DNA from: Turbatrix aceti
Lineage: Eukaryota > Nematoda > Chromadorea > Rhabditida > Panagrolaimidae
Length of the DNA: 64,000 nucleotides
Reading direction: 5' to 3'
Assembly (NCBI GenBank): GCA_963969345.1
Contig: OZ017766.1
Location: forward strand, 4,278,001 to 4,342,000
The position numbers were made by a program, and so were the translations under genes. The notes beneath the pieces are model-generated. The model made no database searches, was not told the DNA's origin, and saw only the letters and a program-made list of their open reading frames with translations. How positions within the stretch are numbered: position 1 is the first letter of the stretch; each line of letters opens with the position of its first letter. This document shows positions 27,901 to 38,424 of this stretch, one piece after another.

Positions 27901-30522
27901 CTAACTGCCACCTGCCCCAAACTCTTGGGTTTTTCGTAGTCTTTGGTTCTCCCACATCCAAAGACTACGGTCTCCTGACGGGCTGTCAAAAACAGGAAAT
28001 TGTTTATCGGACGGACATTTAATGGGATTTGTTTTTTTTTCGCTGTTTTTTTACTGCTTTTTTTTTCTGCAAAGTTTGACGATCATGGGGCAGTTTTTGT
28101 GAATTGAACTGGCAGGCGCGAGGTTACTTGTTCCTGCAACAAAGAGGTGTTGATAATCCCTGGTATGCACAGTTGTGTTGGTTGAGACGCGTCTCAACTG
28201 ACAGCGGGTACCGGAGCGGAGAAGAGAGGTGAAATGCAAGATAATTTATGGTTATGCGATTCAACTGTCGATGGGGAGCGTCTTTGTCCGATAAAAAAAA
28301 GCGTCCCGCCAGTATCAAATTCAAGACGTTGCTTTAATTTGGTCTGAATTTTGTTTATTGGGAAAATAGTGTTCTTGGATGGTTAAAATTGTGTTGCACG
28401 TGATGTGCACAAAAAGCTCAAAAAAAAGCTATAAGCCTGATGTTGCATTATTTCCTGGTTAGCCATGTGAATATGGAATCATGCAGAAACGGAGCGGGCG
28501 AGGGGGGCAGGGCAAAGAGTTCTATTTTGGCTTCTTGTTTGCGACTTTTTTTTCTCGCAAACAGAGCCATTGGAGAGTCACGAGTTCTCTCTCTATTCAG
28601 GGAGCAGTCACGCGCTCTTCCAAATGGCCGGGAAAAGGCGAAGGTCATGGCGAGGCAAGGGAGACTAAAAAAAAGCAGGGGTCGTAAATATTGCTGCAGC
28701 GAGCCGGCTGTTTTCGCACAGGGACAACAACATAATTGAATCATCGAATTTGAAATTGAAATTGTTCAATTTGCAGACAAATACGATCTTGTCAACGACA
28801 ACTTGGGAAAAGGCGCCTATGCGACGGTTCGCACCGCGATCCGCAAGGGAACCGGCATCGAATACGCTGTCAAGGTCATCAACAAGCATGAAGAAGGCCA
28901 CACGCGTGACCGCGTCATGCACGAAGTCCGGATCTTCCGCTGGTGCCGTGGCCATCCGAACATCGTCCAACTCATTGATGTTTGTTTTGCTCGCTAGTTT
29001 GACTCTAAGGCGTTGGGTTTTTTTGTTTCAGTGGTACGAAGACGAAGACAACTTCTACCTGGTCTTCGAAAAGATGGAAGGCGGTCCACTGCTTAACCAC
29101 ATCCAGCGAAAGTCGTGCTTCACCGAAGAAGAAGCAAGCGAGGTTACGAAAGACATTGCAAATGCCCTGAAGTTCCTGCACGACCGTGGCATCGCTCACC
29201 GCGACGTCAAGCCGGAGAACATCCTCACGAGCACGACGGACGTCATCAGCCCGGTCAAGCTCTGCGATCTGGACCTCGCTTCGAAGCCTCACTACGTCAC
29301 GATGTCCAACGACAGCCCCAAGTGCCGGGGCTCAGCCAAGGCCACTTCGCGCTCTCTGCCCATCGTCAACAGCGAGCCAGATCTCGCGAGTCCTGTGGGA
29401 TCTGCCGAGTTTTTGGCCCCCGAAGTCGTGCACATGTTTGTCGGTGACTCGGCTTTCAAGTACGGCAAAAAGTGCGATATGTGGTCGCTTGGCGTCCTCG
29501 TTTACGTCATGCTTTGTGGTAAGCAATTTTTTGACTGAGAGGATTTTTGAAAAACAAGCAATTGTTTTTTTGCAGGCTTTCCTCCGTTTTACGGACGTTG
29601 CGACAACGATGACTGCGCCTGGGACAACGGAGAATTCTGCGACGATTGCCAGCGTTCTCTCTTTGAGCGCATCCAGACCGGCACGTACGATTTCCCCGCC
29701 GAAGAGGGCTGGGATAAGATCAGCGAAGAGGCCAAGGACCTCATCCGTCACCTGCTGGTCCTCGACGTCAGCAAGCGCTACTCGGTCGACGAGGTGCTTC
29801 ACCACCCGTGGGTCGTCAAGAAGGCACCCCAGACGCCGCTTCCGACGAGCAGCAATCTGCTGAACCGCAACGACAGCGCCCGGGACATGTCCATGCTCAA
29901 CGGCAACTTCAACGGTCCCAACCCGAATGTCGTCAACGGATTCCTCGCGCCTTCTGGCGACTCGCCGGTCACTCCGACGCCGACTCCCATGCACATCTCT
30001 GCGGCGCCGACGTTCTACCAGCCGACGTTCATCCCCAAGCCGAAACCGCAGCCACAGGGAACGCCGACCGAGGGCGGCGGATACATGTTTGGTCCACCTC
30101 ACCATCACCACCACCACGCTTCGCCGTTCGGTCACTCGCAGCCGCAGATGATCAACATGAACGGCACGATCATCTGTGCACCCACGATGGCGACGACTCC
30201 GCTCTTCGACGGCCGCGTTTCCCAGCACTCGTCGCCTGCCGGCAGCCCGATCATCTCGAGGGTCCACAACGGCACGACTTACTACTGCCGCGCACCGATG
30301 TCTCCGCCGGCGCCTCCACAACTCGCCATGTGGACTTCGATGCACTCTCCGCAGCCCCAGCTTGCGCATCACGTTCTCCCAGGATCGTACCCGACGCTGG
30401 CGATGCCATCCAACGGCAGTCGGGGCTTTGAGACGTGCACCAATGCCATGTACCGGCATGACTCGCTCCACGACATGCGACGCAACCACCGTCAGTCGCG
30501 TGAAACCCAGGTCAACGTCTAG
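24953..30522 (+). CDS. mnk-1: MAP kinase-interacting kinase (MNK), about 936 aa
   Basis: Exons: 24953-25070 (tentative first exon), 25787-26405, 26458-26894, 28777-28979, 29032-29518 and 29576-30522, phases consistent. MNKs phosphorylate eIF4E downstream of ERK and p38. The long N-terminus is Ser/Asp/Glu-rich and disordered. The kinase domain begins near residue 393 with GKGAYATV, YAVKVINK and HRDVKPEN. The MNK hallmark insertion C-AWDNGEFCDDC is present before the GTYDFPAEEGWDKISEEAKDLI helix. Instead of the MNK-typical DFD (DFG in most kinases) this one has DLD (KLCDLDLAS). The activation segment is long and Ser-rich, and ends SPVGSAEFLAPE rather than with the usual TP sites. The C-tail is Pro/His/Met-rich with a six-His run. 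The first exon was chosen because its ATG, frame, GTATGT donor and phase fit; it encodes a hydrophobic Val-rich stretch, odd for a cytosolic kinase, so translation may instead start at an internal ATG. Confidence 0.9.
26895..28776 (+). other. Large MNK intron just before the kinase domain
   Basis: The intron runs from GTGAGT at 26895 to TTTGCAG ending at 28776. Its position just before the kinase-domain exons would suit an internal promoter giving an isoform without the disordered N-terminus. It contains a perfect 12-bp inverted repeat at 27935-27969. No other gene was recognised in it. Confidence 0.7.
27935..27969. repeat. Perfect 12-bp inverted repeat (hairpin)
   Basis: The arms CGTAGTCTTTGG (27935-27946) and CCAAAGACTACG (27958-27969) are exact reverse complements around an 11-base loop, within the MNK intron. 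It is too short for a typical microRNA precursor. Confidence 0.8.
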
Positions 30523-32976
30523 GACGTCCTCTGGCTGATGACGATGATGACGACGACGACAGAACCCACCAAGCTCCGGTCAGAGGACGTTTGCAGACGA
30601 AAGGGTTACGAACGATGCTTTTGCCTCTCTCACTCTCCATCTCTCTTTTCTTGATTCGATTTGAGGGTGGTGCCCGAGATGAATGCTTGCTTCGTGGCCC
30701 AGAGACTACACGTGCTCCACTTGTATATCACTGTGACACTATCTAGTTGATTTTTTTGCCTTTTCTAGTCCCAAATGTGTATAATATCAGCAGGACCCCT
30801 GTAGATGCCCTCTGCCTCGCCCAACACCTTCCTCGTCGGCTCTGTCGCCGTCCTCCGTAGATCCATTCACATGCCAGTCATTGTACCATAATCTCAGTTT
30901 CTCCTTATCCCTTACGAACTATTGTAATGCTAGTATAGGGACACCACAAACGCGATCGACGCGTGTAGATAATCACTCTATCGTAAGTAGTCTGTCTACC
31001 TGTATCATGCGAGTTTTTTTCCGATCTGAAGTGTTCTCCTTTTTTTCTATACGAACGCGCAAGCAGTAATTCTATCACGGTTGGTTTTTTATACTGTTCT
31101 GAACACATGTACTATACTTCTTAACTAGTTAGCAACAGTCTTTTTTTCACACGAGTTATATTATCTTAGACAGGTTTCATCCCCCCCCTCTTTTTCCTAT
31201 CCACCGCAAAACACAACACACTCCGTTTACATTGTGCCCCAGGACTTCATCGATTGTACATAACCCCGTTATCCATTCCCACCACAATCGCACTCTCTGC
31301 AGTGCTAGTTATTAACGATGATACGAGAAAAGAATCAATTTTTGATCAAGCGAGCTAGTTTGTATGGCTAGTTTCCGGGGTGCCGGGCCACCACATTTCT
31401 ATCTATGCTTTTATTGTGTTAATTCATCCATTTTTTATCTTTATCCCCGATAAAACGAAGTAACAACCCCACCGAATCGTGTAAAGACCTGCTCTTGGCC
31501 TTTGACTTCCGAACCCACACGCGTGCAATCCATTTCCTATCCTCTCCTCTTTGATAGCCTTGCAACTCCCCTAAAACGTCGTAGTTCAGCCATACAACCG
31601 CAAACATGGTCTTTTTTCGTGTTTTTATTCTGTAGGTATCAATTTATCGTCTTGTACTTAATTTTTTGTATAATATCAGACTCCAGAACGCACGCGGCAT
31701 CATGTGCGATGTCGCTCTTTTTTGCACGGGTCTAGTCTTGTAGATATTGTTTTTATTATCCCGTTTTGTTGATCGAATCGTGTATGTACAACAACTTTTC
31801 TAGCAATCAATCTAATATTTTTCTCTTTAGCATTAATTTTTTTAAATAATTCTTTGTCAGTCAGCATTTCGAAAAAAAACTAGAAAAAAAAGCGTAGCGC
31901 GTCGACACTACTCCAAATCGCCCAGTTGAAAGGTTGTTTTTGACAGGTTTTCTTTGAAAAAGGTATCGGTGTGGCAAAAAGACCTCCAACGAAACGCCGA
32001 AGTTGGCAGTGATGTCGATGCGCATGAGTTCTTTCGTTTTTGAGCGGCGCCCGGAGAATCATTCCTTCGGACGTCGTCTGTCTTGTGCACCGGCCAGCGA
32101 CCAACACGTGGCACGCTATCACAAAACCTTTGAAACAAACCCGCAGCCGACCGGTGAAGTCCGTCGGCTGCGTCATGCTCCTAAAGCCAAAAAAGTAGTA
32201 GTAACGTGATGTGTTGTGGATCGGATTGCGCGAACTCCTCTCCTCCCAACTACCTATTACTTACCGCGCAGAAGTTATAATCCTAACAAGTTATTATTTA
32301 TTTGATTGTTCTCACCACCAACACAACCGAAACAGATCGTAATCCCCTGTCTTCGGAGCAGTTTATCTCTTGTTTTTTTTGTTTGTTACCGTGATGAACC
32401 CCGAAATGCTTGCGCAGCGCAGCAGCTACGTTCCCCTAAGTATTGTGCCCCGTCGCGTAGCGTGGCGCGTGCGCACGACACAGATCCAATACCAATACCG
32501 TAGTAGCATCACGTTCTCCCACTCGTACCGTAGTACGTAGTCGTGATGACGCCGCTTTCGTTGTTGCCCGACAGATAGCCCTCCTCGCGCACCTGGCCAG
32601 GTAATCCTTCCCGTCAGAGTCCAGAGCCCTCCTGATTCTCCAGGGCGGCGCGTCTGCGTCTCTCCCGGCTGTCAGCGATTGTTTGTGCCCCACCTGTCAT
32701 CTTTATGCGCTGCATTCTAACCTGTTTGCTGTTGTCTCTTTGTTGTCGACAACGATGTTGCTCGTTATTACGGTTTTGTAATAATAAAGTCAATGATACT
32801 CAACTTGAATCACTGGAGTCACGGGGAGGGGGGCTGGGTCGAATGGGGAAACAGAACAAATATCGCGTGATCAAAGAAAAACAAAGGACGATAAAAAGAA
32901 CGTCTTTGTCGTTCGGTTTAGCCCGGACAAAGCCAATTGTCGTGGCAAGAGAAGCCAAGTGAAGGCCCATCGTTAC
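30523..32976. other. 3' region of the MNK gene and intergenic DNA, no gene seen
   Basis: T-rich sequence after the MNK stop, probably containing its 3' untranslated region. No coding gene was recognised on either strand. Confidence 0.45.
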
Positions 32977-33039
32977 CAGGGACGGGCGAACGTTCGTGTT
33001 CGTAAACGAACAAAAAATCGAGTGTTCACCTTATCCCTG
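32977..33039. repeat. Candidate short terminal-inverted-repeat element, copy 2
   Basis: A 63-base stretch opens with CAGGGACGGGCGAACG and closes with GTTCACCTTATCCCTG. The ends are imperfect inverted repeats, with an internal GTTCGTAAACGAAC palindrome. It resembles the two ends of 15391-15586. Inferred to be a very short member of the same family. Confidence 0.4.
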
Positions 33040-33148
33040 ATCATAACCGTTGCACATAAAGCAAAATAATGAACATAAAAACCTTACGATAACATTTATG
33101 GTGTCTAACATGCATCTAAATAAAAACAATGACGAAAAAAACAACGGC

Positions 33149-34132
33149 TCACTGTGGGAGCTGCTCGACGCGGTTCAACACCCTCGGACCACTCCTATCG
33201 TACTTGGAAACATTCGGATCGCTCCAGCGTTCGCGATGACGCCGATCGTCGGCAGCGTGGTACGCCTTGAGGTGCTGCTTCTCGCGCCAGAGCTTCTGCG
33301 TGACGTAAGCCTCCTCTGTGAGATAAGGCGTCTCGTACTCCTTGCCTTCGTCGGGGGAGAGGTGCTCCGTGGCTTGCTTCCTGAAAGAAAAGGTAGACAT
33401 CAGCCAGACAGTTCAAAACCGATTCCGAACGTACTTATAGGTAAAGCCGACGAACGACGTGACCGTCCTCTCCGGCGGATCCCCGGATTCGCCAGTTTCC
33501 AGCAGCAAAACGGCGTTGTTCCGCTCGTGGACCACTTCTTCGAGATTTTGCATGCTCTGAAAGAGGTGTGAGTGTAAAAAAAGCACATTTATCAATAGAA
33601 ACCTCCTCGACGCGGTCCAGACGCTCTGGATTGGGGAAATCCAGTGCTCTGATTTTGTACGCGTGCAGCATCGTGAGCAGCATGTTTTTCTCTTTCAACA
33701 GAACGTACCTAAAATCATAAAACGCATAATTATTGAAGAAAATGGTCAGAACAATCGAAATTTTCTGGAAAACATACCACAACTTGTGAAGGTCGGTATT
33801 GGACTTCAAACGGAGTTCGTCGGCGTTCCACGATCTGCCGGGCCGCTGTTTGGGCCGGAGTTCATTTTTACCAAAGTTCTCCTCCTTGTCGAAGAATTCG
33901 TGCAGGATGCCGCCGGGCAGTGGCTCGCCCGAGGCCGATGTGCCGTACTTAGAAGTCTTGGTCAGCTCTTTCGACGTCGCTTCTTCTTTGGCTTCGGTGC
34001 ACGAAATTGCGGAGGTTGAAATAAAACGCGCTGCCAGCGACCGCGATGCCGTGTACAACCTGAAACCCATATTTTTGAGCACGATCAGACGGCGGTACGC
34101 ACTTACCTGTAGCACGGCAGGATCCTCTGCAT
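33149..34132 (-). CDS. mrpl-47: Mitochondrial ribosomal protein L47 (uL29m), 255 aa
   Basis: Five exons on the minus strand: 34132-34107, 34059-33778, 33708-33603, 33556-33435 and 33380-33149. Phases agree and give 255 residues. The N-terminus (MQRILPCYRLYTASRSLAAR) is basic and Ser-rich like a mitochondrial targeting peptide. The family core follows: GILHEFFD, then RPKQRPGRSWNADELRLKS and DLHKLWYVLLKEKNMLLTM, the L47 signature, then a helical C-terminal half ending RVLNRVEQLPQ. L47 belongs to the large subunit of the mitochondrial ribosome and sits near the exit-tunnel side. Introns are 47-59 bases with normal borders. It is divergent from the pseudokinase gene, the starts being about 400 bases apart, so a shared promoter region is likely. 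Confidence 0.95.
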
Positions 34133-34533
34133 CGTGAAGAACCTACTGCAAAAATACAAAAAATGACAGGCAAAAATCTGTTTGTAACGAATTTTTATTT
34201 TGCTCAACTTTGAGTGCTGCGCGCAACATGCGAAACCGAGCGCGGGTCGCAGGCTTTGTAAAGGATCAGGTAAGGTTTTTCTTGGATTTCAGTCTTTAGG
34301 GCGACATTACGTATTGTTGCATCTTCTGAATTTATGCGTTTGGCTGATGATAACATAAAAAAGTATGATAGATGGATTGTACATGTATTTTTTACGCAAT
34401 TTTCGAAATACGGCATTTTGTGCCACAAAATTTACATCCAGAAGCATATAAATTCAGGAAACTGCTTCTGCCCGTTGATCTGATTACTGACTGGCTTTCT
34501 ACTGATTGCATACCACTCGACTGGCTTCGGGGC
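34133..34533. promoter_or_regulatory. Divergent promoter region between mrpl-47 and the pseudokinase gene
   Basis: About 400 bases separate the two divergent start codons. The call rests only on gene arrangement; no specific element was recognised. Confidence 0.4.
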
Positions 34534-36218
34534 ATGTCTTCGCTCGATTTCTACAATGCCGCCGAATCGAGACGCGCCCAGGCATATCAGGTGGCGGAGG
34601 GGTTCTCGCACATCATCGCTCCCTCACCGAACACCAGCAAATCTGTTTTCTGCGGACTGGAGTTCAGCAGGAGCAGCGGATGGAGTGGTTTTAGCCTCAA
34701 CGCGAGCAACGTGACTGTTCACGGCGTGCAATGCAAAGTGCCCGCCAACTCTGCTCCCGGCGTGTTAGTGCCCACGATTTACAGGCTACAGGTCAAGAAG
34801 ATCCGTATGAGGAAGGTTGGCCTGTCCTGAAGGGTGTCGCGTTGAACGCTGGATTTTAGTTCCTGCTGAAGCAAACCAAAGAGGACCCCCTCCTGGCCAG
34901 CCGGAGTGTCATGATGGACATCTTCGCACTCAACTTCCTGCGCCATCCCAACATCCTGCAGAGCCTCCACGTGCGGAACGACGTCCTCAAGCACACTATT
35001 CGTCTTTTTCTTGAACCGACTATCACCCTGGAAGCCTATATGACTGTTTATCTCCGAAAAACCGTTTTCGAAGAAAACACGGATCGCGCAGTTCTGTTTT
35101 CAATCGCCAAATTCGTCGCATCCTGCGTTTTTCGGGCACTGGCCTATCTGGAGCGACGTGGATTCGTCCATGGCGACGTTGTGCCGAAGAATGTTCTCAT
35201 CAGCCATCACGGAAATGTCCTGCTCGGGAACTTTGAAAGCGCCAGGTACGTGCATCTCGGCATGTGGCAGTACCTGAAAAAGGCCTCGGTGGAGTGCAAA
35301 AGTTATTTGGTAATTAACAAGGCATCTCCCTTCGAAACCGAAAGGGCCTGGAATTCAGATGTCTGGCAGGGGGGATTGCTGATGCTTTTTCTGCTGACTG
35401 GGGACAGAGAGGTTTCTGCTCACCTGGAAAGGTGCGCGGCAGCCTTGACTGAACAAGGGGCTCCTCAGAACTACCTGGATGCTCTCAGCGAACTCAACCC
35501 TGCCACGGGGGCAGATTTCGCTGCAAGACTCACGAAACCTGTTGAAGAGTTTTTCAACGCGACCCTTGCATTTGTTCCTTCTGCTCGATTGCCGCCCCGT
35601 CGGCTGCGGCAGTCCAATGCATTTCTCAGGTACGCGGACTCAGCGGAGCACGACAACGCACGTTTACTGCTCCATCATTCAATGATGGAACTCAACTGCC
35701 TGCCACCTGCCGTCTCGGCGCCCGTAATTCCATAACAAAAATCGCAAAAATGCTCCGACCAACTTTTTTTTCAGATCGACGAATGCGCGGCGCCAGAACT
35801 GCAGAAGCCGGTCACCGACGTCCTCAAAGCCACGGGCTATCCCCTGGCCCCCACCCCGGCCTGCATCAAAAAGTACGAGTACTTTGCCGAGCTCACTATC
35901 GTATCTGAGAGCAGCCACGCCGTCTACGAAGCCTACATCCCGGCGACGGAGCGAGAACGCGTGTTCCACGTTGTCTTCGAACTCCTCGCTCTGTCCTCCT
36001 GCGCCGTCGTGGCCGAGTACGACATTTTCGTGATCGTTGGAGTTCTCGAGGAGCTCGTAAACAAAGTTACAGACGAGTTAAACGCAGGTCGGCTGTCCGA
36101 AGCGAGAAAGGGAGTTTCTTCAAATTTCACCGATCTCCCGGAAGACGGCACCGATCGACGACGGCTTCTGAAGTGTTTCGTGAATCTGGGCAATGCAGAA
36201 ACTAATAAAAAGCATTGA
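34534..36218 (+). CDS. Divergent protein-kinase-like protein, predicted pseudokinase, 529 aa
   Basis: Three exons, 34534-34815, 34860-35723 and 35775-36218, in consistent phase. After a short N-terminus (MSSLDFYNAAESRRAQAYQ) comes a kinase-like N-lobe with a possible Lys strand (YRLQVKKIRM) and an alpha-C-like helix before FLRHPNILQSL. The C-lobe has VHGDVVPKNVLIS in place of HRDxKxxN, and LLGNFES where DFG should be, so the metal-binding Asp is absent. A later segment (AWNSDVWQGGLLMLFLLTG) matches the alpha-F helix region. The last exon adds about 148 residues of helical sequence of unknown type. The fold is inferred from these spaced motifs, and loss of DFG argues against normal catalysis. 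The subfamily was not identified; STRAD-like adaptors are one analogy but not supported in detail. Confidence 0.7.
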
Positions 36219-36278
36219 TTTTTATTAACTTTGTCCCAGAATGCAAGTTGGAGAAGATACTTTTTTATATACATGCAT

Positions 36279-37541
36279 TCATGGACGCGAAGTGGCAGCT
36301 TGGATGCACTTGAGCATTGAGTTGTTTTGGCGGTCTTGCCAGGTTTGTAACTTTTGGCGTTCTTTTTCTACGTTCAGGGGCCCGACGTAGATAAAGTGTT
36401 TCTGGTCCGTATCGATGGGTTCGGATGCTCGGAATTCCTGAAAGACTCTGACTTGAGTGGAAATAAATTCGGATTGGAAAAACGAACCTGGTGGACTTCT
36501 CTCATAAATTCTATGAATTTTTTGGAATAAGTTTTGTCTTTGATTTGTTGCGAGGCGACTGGATCGGACAGAAATTTGTTCATTTTCTTATTTAATTTGC
36601 GGCGCCGTGCGCTTTTCTTTGGCTTCGACTTCTTTTTCTTGGCTGAGGATGCATCGTTCTCGACAGATTTCGTGGAGGACTCAGGCTCAGGCTTCGGCGC
36701 CGTATCTTCCGGGGGCTTTGAGATCGTGCAGATTCGTTTTTCCTTCGGTATCAGTACAGGCGGTTTTTCCTGGGACGACGGGATTTCAGGAAAGGGACCG
36801 TATGGTCCGGGAAAATAGGGAGATGGCAAAAAAGTGATCTGATGGGTTTGATCGCGTACTTTTCACAACCAATTGAAATGAAGTAATGCAAAGTTATAGT
36901 GCCAAGGGTAGTAATTACATTTGAGATATTATAATTTGCTTAGCGCATTAATTGGCATAATGACGCGCGCCGTAATTAACGTTTTTTAAACTTTAAAAAT
37001 TTTATTTCTCAAAAACTACTGCACTTTTTGAAACAGATGGCATATCATTCGACTCAGTTTTTCATGGGCAATTTTATAAAAATATAAAAAGGAGGGGTCA
37101 CGATTTAAAAAAGTGCCAAACTAAAAATGTCAAAATGGCACTTTTTATTTCGGCATTATTTTAAATCGTGACCCCTCCTTTTTATATTTTTATAAAATTG
37201 CCCATGAAAAACTGAGTCGAATGATATGCCATCTGTTTCAAAAAGTGCAGTAGTTTTTGAGAAATAAAATTTTTAAAGTTTAAAAAACGTTAATTACGGC
37301 GCGCGTCATTATGCCAATTAATGCGCTAAGCAAATTATAATATCTCAAATGTAATTACTACCCTTGGCACTATAACTTTGCATTACTTCATTTCAATTGG
37401 TTGTGAAAAGTACGCGATCAAACCCATCAGATCACTTTTTTGCCATCTCTGATATGGCTGAGGATAAGGATAAGGCATATACCCAAAAGAAGGCGGCCTC
37501 ACGGGAGGTATGGAATTGAGAGAAGGAAGTTGGCCTCGCAT
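36279..37541 (-). CDS. Pro/Tyr- then Lys-rich protein gene interrupted by a foldback element
   Basis: Minus strand. The ATG at 37541 opens a Pro/Tyr-rich segment (ending PYPYPQPY) that runs to about 37453. The 635-bp palindromic element follows. The same composition resumes at 36817 (PGPYGPFPEIPSSQEKPP) and the frame continues to 36488 through a Lys-rich stretch (KKKKSKPKKSARRRKLNKKM). A normal intron leads to a last exon at 36437-36279 ending IQAATSRP. Deleting the element plus one TA joins the two Pro/Tyr segments exactly in frame, so the element sits in former coding sequence. As the sequence stands, plain read-through meets a stop inside the element. The downstream part is open and could be expressed from an internal start. 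The protein was not recognised; its composition suggests an RNA- or chromatin-associated or low-complexity protein. Whether it is now a pseudogene depends on splicing. Confidence 0.6.
36818..37452. mobile_element. Foldback (MITE-like) element, 635 bp, near-perfect palindrome, TA-flanked
   Basis: Arms of 291 bases, 36820-37110 and 37159-37449, are reverse complements without a mismatch that I found, around a 48-base centre which itself holds AGTGCCA/TGGCACT. The outer sequence is GAGATGGCAAAAAAGTGATC on both ends. TA lies on each side (36816-36817 and 37453-37454), consistent with a Tc1/mariner-type TA target duplication; the outermost two or three bases are not symmetric. No open frame encodes a transposase, so it is non-autonomous. 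Base composition is far more A/T-rich than the coding sequence it splits. Near-identity of the arms suggests a young element or recent arm homogenisation. Confidence 0.92.
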
Positions 37542-37977
37542 GTCGAATTCTTCCCCGCTTGCACCAGGTAAATCAAGTCAACCAACTGAAAGCAATGCTG
37601 CCGGCCCAGTAATGCTTTTGTGCTTTTGTCGACTGTCGACAGTTCAACAGTCCGCCCGGACGCACCGTTTCGAAAGCTAGCTGATTACGTGGCTTGCAAC
37701 ACCATCAAAGCAGCTACACCATTAGTCGGGGGTGTCTGGCGTGCCTTACATCGCGTTTATTACAACTCGCAACCAAGGAAGGAAGGCGGTCGCGAGGAAC
37801 TACTCCCAGCCTGCTTTCCCTTGCTTTGTGCGCGGTTCTTCGTCGCTAGCCGATAACAAAGCATCCATCACGAGGGGCAAATGAGCTTTACAGGTCTTTT
37901 TACACCAGCTGAACGACACTGCACCACATGTCGCAACATTTAAAGGCAAAATAATTATTTGAATGCAAAAGATCAGT

Positions 37978-38424
37978 TTAGTTACTCAATGTTTTTTGGG
38001 CAATTGGGGCGATCTGGTCCTTGTATTCCCTGACAACCTGCTGGATGTCTACGGGTTGCATCGTGCTCGGATCGATGAAGATAAGGATGTTCTTCTTCCT
38101 CGGAGACAAAGCTGTGGTGAAAGCGAGTCCTTGGACGACCCCGGGTGGTCGGGTAAAGATCGGAGCCTGCCTCGGAGCATAGAAGACCGGCCGGTCGGCG
38201 GTGAACATGTACGGATTGTGCTCAAAGCTGCAGAATTTTTTTTTTAAATACTGATTTTTTGAAGTAGACTCAACTAACCCTAACCTGGGCACACAGGGGA
38301 AAAACGGCGACTGGTAACCATAGTAGGGCAAAAGCAGTGTTGGCGCGTAAGTTCTGACGTGAAGCGGCGTCGGAAAGTTGTTAACATCACCGGAAGGCAC
38401 AAAACCAAGCATGACAACGAGCAT
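37978..38424 (-). CDS. Small Pro/aromatic-rich protein of unknown function, 129 aa
   Basis: Two exons on the minus strand, 38424-38285 and 38227-37978, phases consistent with 129 residues. The N-terminus MLVVMLGFVPSGDVNN is mildly hydrophobic and could be a short signal peptide. The middle is rich in Pro, Tyr and Phe (LLLPYYGYQSPFFPCVP). The second exon carries APRQAPIFTRPPG, a basic-hydrophobic SPRKKNILIFIDP strand and a helical C-terminus QQVVREYKDQIAPIAQKTLSN. Not recognised. It lies downstream of the interrupted gene's start and upstream of the divergent SMARCD gene. Confidence 0.65.
   Translation of the reverse strand: MLVVMLGFVPSGDVNNFPTPLHVRTYAPTLLLPYYGYQSPFFPCVPRLGLVESTSKNQYLKKKFCSFEHNPYMFTADRPVFYAPRQAPIFTRPPGVVQGLAFTTALSPRKKNILIFIDPSTMQPVDIQQVVREYKDQIAPIAQKTLSN

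Noticed and set aside
29332..30489. Minus-strand open frame of 385 codons opposite the MNK C-terminal half
   Set aside because: It is a shadow of the MNK coding strand, Arg/His-rich because of GC-rich codons, without splice logic or family features.
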